DNA of 11,211 nt from Prevotella sp. UBA2756 (GTDB lineage: Bacteria; Bacteroidota; Bacteroidia; Bacteroidales; Bacteroidaceae), in contig DEJE01000022.1 in the NCBI GenBank assembly GCA_002353205.1, positions 72,840 to 84,050 of the forward strand, given 5' to 3'. The notes beneath the pieces were generated by a model. The model saw only the letters and a list, made by a program, of their open reading frames with translations. It ran no database searches and had not been told where the DNA came from. The position numbers and the translations under genes were made by a program. Numbering within the stretch: position 1 is the stretch's first letter; each line of letters begins with the position of its first letter. This document shows, piece by piece, positions 6,515 through 11,211 of the stretch.

Positions 6515-6529
6515 AATACAGATAAGAAA

Positions 6530-9500
6530 ATGAAAGAGAAAGTTGTTGGCATTGATTTAGGAACAAGTTCTTTGGGAATCTCCGTGCGTAATCTGTCTTT
6601 AGGCGAAAGTCTTGAAAAACAACTGGAATGGTTCTCTGTTACCACATTCGAATCAGGGACAAGCTCTGACCAAACAGGAGAGCATACCCTTGCTGCTGAC
6701 AGACGATCTCATGTTCAGAGTAGACGCTTGAAAGAGCATAGCCGATGGAAACGTTGGTCCACACTGTCTCTTCTCATTGATTACAATATGTGTCCGATGA
6801 GTCGCCAATCATTGGAACGATGGTGTACCTACGATAAATCCAGAGGGCTGAAACGAGAATTCCCAGTGGATGACAATGCTTTTATGCGCTGGCTTCGTAT
6901 GGATTTTGATGGTGATGGGAAATCAGACCTTACCGCCTTTCAACTTAGAAGAAAAATGGTAGAGGAGCAATTTGACTTCACCAAACCTATCAATCGCTAT
7001 AAGTTGGGCAGGGCCATATATCACATAGCCCAGCACCGTGGTTTTAAGAGCAGTAAGGGCGAGACACTATCTGGACAAGAAGAGGATGTCAAAGATGTGC
7101 AAGTCAATGCTGATAATCTGGAAGAAACCATGAAGAAATCGGAAGAGAGAAAATCAAAAGATCTTTCTGAATATATGGCAAAGCATGGCTTCAAGACCGT
7201 TGGACAGGCTTTCGCGTCTCTGGAAGATGCCGGAATACGAGTTCGCAACAGCAGATATCAAGCTGTTCGCTCGCAGAACGTGGCAGAAGTTGACGAATAC
7301 TTTCATTTTCAAGAAGGACTTAGAGAATATGAAGACCTCCACAAGCGCCTTGTCAGTACAAAAAAGGGAGAAGGTACGCTCTTTTATAAGTTGCCCCTTC
7401 GTTCGCAAAAGGGACACATTGGCAAATGCACATTCGAGAAGAACAAGCGACGCTGTCCAATATCTCATCCAGAATATGAAAAATATCGAGCCTGGGGATT
7501 CATCAACAATATCAAGTATAGAGAAAGTGCAAACGACTGTTGGCAAGAACTGCCTTTGGAATTGAAAAAGCTACTGTATCAGAAAGTGTTTACGGCATAT
7601 GTCCGCAAAGACTTTCCGTTTGAGAAGATTCGTGAGTTTTTGGAGAAACAGTTGGGAATGACCTTTAAGAACGTTGAAGGCACAAAGACCATTAACTACA
7701 AGGATAAAACGTTGGTAGCTGGTTGTCCTGTTACTGCGAGACTGCAAAATATCGCTGCCATTCTTAACACCAATATAGAACAATTGCATCTGCAAAGCAC
7801 TAAGACAAGATTGTCGCACTCAGTAAAGAATACTGAGAAGCACGCAGTAACATATAATGCTGAAGACCTTTGGCATTTCTGTTTTGAAGCAGACGAAATA
7901 GAAGATGTGAAAAGATTTGCCCGAAGTTCTTTAGGCTGGGAAGATATGGCTACTGATGCCCTTTGCAAATTATGGGCCTCGATAGAGCAGGGCTATGCAC
8001 CATTGAGTTTGAAAGCACTGAAAAATATCAACCGTATGTTAGAATATGGGCTGAAAACGTCTGATGCTATATTCTTAGCGAAGGTGCCTGACATCGCAGG
8101 CATTGAAGAAAGCTCTATACCTCAGTTGATTGAACTGTATGAAAAAGATGTAAAAGCACCCGTAGATAGAAGTCTTCGCATTGGTCGTATCGTCAACACA
8201 CTTATCTCAAAGTATAAGTCACTGGCCCCACGCGACCGTTTTGCCGACCATGATTTCGGTTATCAGTTACAAGATGACGACAAGGATGATGTTGTACAAT
8301 GTATAATGGACAACGACAGCCTCTTCGCACTGATGGATGCAGGGGAACAACAACAGATGATAAACGAAGTGACACGTCTGTACCAATCGTTCTTTGCTGA
8401 CATTCATCGTGATTATGTCAAGACTCCAAAGTTTGCTAACACACTCGCAGAGAAATTAAAAGAAAAGTTCCCTGCTGTAGATGAAAGCAAATGGAAGCTA
8501 CTCTATCACCCATCGATGGTTTCTGACTTCCCTCGTAACAAGGAGGATGAAGGACTACTTGGTTCTCCGAGAATTGGTGCCATACGAAATCCTACGGTTC
8601 TTCGCGCTCTCAATGTGCTACGCAAGACACTCAACACGATGATTGTCGACGGACTTATAGACCCTCAGGAAACTCGTCTTGTTGTAGAGACCACAAGAGT
8701 GAACAATGACATCAACAAGCGATGGGCGATTGAAAAATACAACAACGAAAGAAGAGACGCCAACAAAGCTATCTGGAACATCCTAAAGGAGTATTATCCC
8801 GACAAGAATATAAAAGACGAAGATGTGGATGCTGCAAGATACGTCTTGGAACAGAGCGGTGAAGACCTCTTTACGGATGACAATCCAGACGATCTGCATT
8901 ATCGTAACCAGTTAAAGAGATACAAACTATGGTTAGAACAGGGATGCTGTTGTCTGTACACCGAGCATGATATCAGTCTTAGCAACATGTTTTCTGAGAA
9001 CTATTGTGACCTGGAGCATACTATACCCAGAAGCCTCTCTTTCGACAGTTCTGACAAGAACCTCACCATTTGCGATGCTTATTACAATCGTCACATTAAG
9101 CAGAACAGAATACCTACGCAGTTGCCTAACTATGAGCATGATGTCACTATAGACGGACAGGTTTATACAGCCATCAAGCCAAGATTGAAGAACTGGGAGG
9201 AGAAAGTAGAGAGATTGAGTCAGAACGTATTGTTTTGGAAAAGCAGAGCACGTCGTGCACAGACAGAAGACAGTAAGAATGCCTGCATCCGACAAAAGTT
9301 ATTGTGGCAAATGGAATTGGACTATTGGCGACAGAAACTATACCGTTTTAAGATGAAGCCAGAGAATCTGACAGACGGTTTCCGTAACAGTCAATTGGTG
9401 GATACAGGCATCATCACACGTTATGCTGTGCTTTATCTGAAGACATTGTTCAGTAGTGTTGACGTGCAAAACGGACAGTCGACCTCTGCTTTCCGAAAGA

Positions 9501-10771
9501 TTTTCGGTATTCCCCAGAAAGACAGATCGTCGAACTATCATCATGCCGTTGATGCTACTATCCTGACCATGATACCTCAGTCGGCCAAACGTGACAGGAT
9601 GCTTAAGTTGTTCTACCAGATAGACGAATTGAAAAGAGACTGTCATGATGTTTCTGGACTTCAATTCCAACTCAACAAGGAAATTGAGGATTGTGATTTG
9701 GGAAGAGGACTTGCAGGTATAGATGACTTCATTGCCAGACAAGTGATGGTGGACTTTTACAAGCAAGACCGTACGCTTCAGAAAAACGTAAGACCGGTCA
9801 TTAGGAAAGGTAAACCACTGATGAAAAAGACAGCAGCTGGAAAGTTAGAACCAGTGACATTCTGTAGTGACAGCATTCGCGGAGAGTTGCACAAACAAAC
9901 ATTCTTTGGAGCTATAAGACGACGTGAAGATCAAAAAACTCTATTCGTAGTCAGAGAACCCCTGAAATACAAAACGTCAAATAAAGACAGTGGTTTCAAA
10001 GACTGGAAAGAATTGAACGACAGACTGGTGGACTTGAATTTCAAAGACAAGAGTTCCGACCTTAAACCTATGGTGAAAATGATGATGAATCAATTTCGCA
10101 AGGGAACCTCATTCAAGGAAGCTTGTGAGCAAGGCATCTACATGCTTGACAAAGATGGAAGGAAGGTTAACAGAATCCGCCACATAAGATGCTATGGCAA
10201 AAACGTGACGAACCCCATGAGGGTGAAACGACATACATATCCTTCAGACAAAGAATATAAGCAATATGTTTGGGCGGCTCTTGCTGACGGCAGTGTATAT
10301 GCACTTTGCGAATATGTGAATGGCAGCAGCAAAGTCTATAAGAGATACACCTATATGGATATCTCAGAAAACAGAAAAGTGGGGGTGGAGGATATCCCCG
10401 TCTGTCTTACAGATAAGAAAGGTAAGCGGTTTAACTTGCGAAGAAAGATATGCAAAGGCGATATGCTGCTCATTTATAAAGATGCCCCTGAGGAACTACT
10501 GCATTTGGATAGTACTGATTTGTCAAAGCGATTATATAAGGTGCAGAGCTTTGAACGGAAGAACGATATCATTTTGCGGCATCATCTGCTTTCCACTGCT
10601 AAGACGAACAGTGAAGACGGAAAAGAGAGAATAAGAGATAGGGGTGAATCGATAAAGAGTTTCACGAAGCTTCCTAATATCATCCGTAGTTCTATCACCT
10701 CTTTCAAATTTCTGCAAAAGGATGTAGATTACGTGTTCAACAAAGAAGGATTACTATTAATAACGATATAG
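6530..10771 (+). CDS. Cas9, type II-C CRISPR RNA-guided DNA endonuclease
   Basis: This 1413-residue protein cleaves both strands of DNA matched by a crRNA:tracrRNA guide. RuvC-I is VGIDLGTSSLG with Asp9; the arginine-rich bridge helix is about 56-80. RuvC-II is RLVVETTR with Glu720. The HNH motif CDLEHTIPRS has His830, with Asn844 and Asn853 following. RuvC-III is YHHAVDA with His1005 and Asp1008. RGELH (1117-1121) marks the wedge region, and about 1150-1413 should be the PAM-interacting part. All expected catalytic residues are present. The length exceeds typical type II-C enzymes (about 1000-1100) and fits the long Bacteroidetes subgroup. An EF-hand-like DFDGDGKSD occurs at 125-133. The ATG at 6530 has no Shine-Dalgarno but is the only sensible start before RuvC-I. 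No cas1 or cas2 adjoins it; the array follows after 116 nt. Composition is AT-richer than in the protease and patatin genes. Confidence 0.98.
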   Translation: MKEKVVGIDLGTSSLGISVRNLSLGESLEKQLEWFSVTTFESGTSSDQTGEHTLAADRRSHVQSRRLKEHSRWKRWSTLSLLIDYNMCPMSRQSLERWCTYDKSRGLKREFPVDDNAFMRWLRMDFDGDGKSDLTAFQLRRKMVEEQFDFTKPINRYKLGRAIYHIAQHRGFKSSKGETLSGQEEDVKDVQVNADNLEETMKKSEERKSKDLSEYMAKHGFKTVGQAFASLEDAGIRVRNSRYQAVRSQNVAEVDEYFHFQEGLREYEDLHKRLVSTKKGEGTLFYKLPLRSQKGHIGKCTFEKNKRRCPISHPEYEKYRAWGFINNIKYRESANDCWQELPLELKKLLYQKVFTAYVRKDFPFEKIREFLEKQLGMTFKNVEGTKTINYKDKTLVAGCPVTARLQNIAAILNTNIEQLHLQSTKTRLSHSVKNTEKHAVTYNAEDLWHFCFEADEIEDVKRFARSSLGWEDMATDALCKLWASIEQGYAPLSLKALKNINRMLEYGLKTSDAIFLAKVPDIAGIEESSIPQLIELYEKDVKAPVDRSLRIGRIVNTLISKYKSLAPRDRFADHDFGYQLQDDDKDDVVQCIMDNDSLFALMDAGEQQQMINEVTRLYQSFFADIHRDYVKTPKFANTLAEKLKEKFPAVDESKWKLLYHPSMVSDFPRNKEDEGLLGSPRIGAIRNPTVLRALNVLRKTLNTMIVDGLIDPQETRLVVETTRVNNDINKRWAIEKYNNERRDANKAIWNILKEYYPDKNIKDEDVDAARYVLEQSGEDLFTDDNPDDLHYRNQLKRYKLWLEQGCCCLYTEHDISLSNMFSENYCDLEHTIPRSLSFDSSDKNLTICDAYYNRHIKQNRIPTQLPNYEHDVTIDGQVYTAIKPRLKNWEEKVERLSQNVLFWKSRARRAQTEDSKNACIRQKLLWQMELDYWRQKLYRFKMKPENLTDGFRNSQLVDTGIITRYAVLYLKTLFSSVDVQNGQSTSAFRKIFGIPQKDRSSNYHHAVDATILTMIPQSAKRDRMLKLFYQIDELKRDCHDVSGLQFQLNKEIEDCDLGRGLAGIDDFIARQVMVDFYKQDRTLQKNVRPVIRKGKPLMKKTAAGKLEPVTFCSDSIRGELHKQTFFGAIRRREDQKTLFVVREPLKYKTSNKDSGFKDWKELNDRLVDLNFKDKSSDLKPMVKMMMNQFRKGTSFKEACEQGIYMLDKDGRKVNRIRHIRCYGKNVTNPMRVKRHTYPSDKEYKQYVWAALADGSVYALCEYVNGSSKVYKRYTYMDISENRKVGVEDIPVCLTDKKGKRFNLRRKICKGDMLLIYKDAPEELLHLDSTDLSKRLYKVQSFERKNDIILRHHLLSTAKTNSEDGKERIRDRGESIKSFTKLPNIIRSSITSFKFLQKDVDYVFNKEGLLLITI

Positions 10772-10779
10772 CAAAAAAG

Positions 10780-10817
10780 AAAGGCCAATTCCACTTCGAT
10801 AAAAGGAATTGGCCTTT
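10780..10817 (-). terminator. Stem-loop terminator between cas9 and the CRISPR array
   Basis: AAAGGCCAATTCC (10780-10792) and GGAATTGGCCTTT (10805-10817) form a perfect 13-bp stem with a 12-nt loop. On the minus strand the stem runs into TTTCTTTTTT, a good U-tract; on the plus strand only TTT precedes AGC. It should therefore stop leftward CRISPR transcripts efficiently and may also weakly end cas9 mRNA. Confidence 0.8.
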
Positions 10818-10887
10818 AGCATACAGCCATTTTCTTTTCCTAAATTGCTTTATAACATACTCATCTTCAATCAACTACAGATATCGT

Positions 10888-11211
10888 AATGTGTATGCTA
10901 TGTTTAGATACAAGTTTGAAAGCAAATCACAACCTATCGTCTATGAAAAAGAATCATCGGCGTAATGTGTATGCTATGTTTAGATACAAGTTTGAAAGCA
11001 AATCACAACCGCTGTTTCTCAGCCGCTGCTGATAGTTGAATGTGTATGCTATGTTTAGATACAAGTTTGAAAGCAAATCACAACGCGGCAATCGCCGTCG
11101 AGCCTGAATAGACAATGTGTATGCTATGTTTAGATACAAGTTTGAAAGCAAATCACAACCCTGAAGCATCAGTTGCTGGCCGAATGCGTAATGTGTATGC
11201 TATGTTTAGAT
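10888..11211 (-). CRISPR. Type II CRISPR array, trailer end; continues past the window
   Basis: Four identical 46-bp repeats (10888-10933, 10964-11009, 11039-11084, 11114-11159) and a fifth cut by the window edge (11190-11211) are separated by unique spacers of 30, 29, 29 and 30 bp (10934-10963, 11010-11038, 11085-11113, 11160-11189). In the crRNA sense (minus strand) the repeat starts GTTGTGATTTGCTTTCAAAC and ends AGCATACACATT, typical of Bacteroidetes type II-C. The complementary tracrRNA fixes the direction as leftward, towards cas9. So 10888-10933 is the last, leader-distal repeat, and the leader and newest spacers lie beyond the window. None of the four spacers visibly matches other sequence in this window. 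The 70 nt between the terminator and the first repeat show nothing recognisable. Confidence 0.97.

Noticed and set aside
10954..11169. Minus-strand 71-codon frame across the array
   Set aside because: It contains the same peptide (CDLLSNLYLNIAYT) once per CRISPR repeat; it is the array translated, not a gene.
10888..11211. Promoter within each repeat, as in Neisseria type II-C arrays
   Set aside because: The repeat lacks a TAnnTTTG box in the crRNA sense; the repeat end (CATACACATT) is not convincing for a Bacteroidetes sigma factor.

Overview
The window looks like chromosomal DNA from a Bacteroidales bacterium, most likely a Prevotella relative. Four things point there. Several upstream regions carry the Bacteroidetes sigma-factor signature (TTTG about 20 nt before TAnnTTTG). 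One gene encodes a C10 (streptopain/interpain-type) protease with a Prevotella-style C-terminal YDLQGR...NGKKVVIK tail. Another encodes a patatin fused to an outer-membrane barrel. The Cas9 is long (1413 aa) and its CRISPR repeats are 46 bp and begin GTTGTGATTTGC in the crRNA sense, as in Bacteroides/Prevotella type II-C loci.

Layout. Positions 1-401 hold no gene but contain five 22-bp tandem units framed by a 27-bp perfect inverted repeat (73-187) and a good promoter (366-397). A decayed HigB/RelE-type toxin remnant (402-556) is followed by an intact XRE-family antitoxin (569-880). Convergent to it, on the minus strand, are a patatin/Omp85-type outer-membrane phospholipase (890-3211) and a secreted C10 cysteine protease (3436-5637). 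Each of these two has its own Bacteroidetes promoter, and the gap between them holds two strong palindromes. From 5638 to 6529 there is no intact gene: it holds the protease promoter, an inverted repeat, a stop-riddled pseudogene (5966-6268) and a predicted tracrRNA on the minus strand (about 6397-6478). Cas9 occupies 6530-10771 on the plus strand. A stem-loop terminator (10780-10817) separates it from a CRISPR array that starts at 10888 and runs off the window end (four full repeats, four spacers, and a fifth repeat cut by the edge).

How the CRISPR part works together. The anti-repeat in the tracrRNA pairs with the minus-strand sense of the repeat, so the array is read leftwards, towards cas9. 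The stem-loop between them has its U-tract on the minus strand, which suits stopping pre-crRNA before it runs antisense into cas9. The tracrRNA has a near-perfect promoter inside the cas9 leader and starts almost exactly at the anti-repeat. No cas1, cas2 or csn2 lies upstream of cas9 or between cas9 and the array, so adaptation genes are either beyond the array or missing. All expected Cas9 catalytic residues are present, so interference looks functional.

Base composition differs clearly between parts: a sampled 60-base stretch of the patatin gene has 35 G+C and one of cas9 has 23. This suggests the CRISPR segment and its decayed flank have a different history from the envelope genes.
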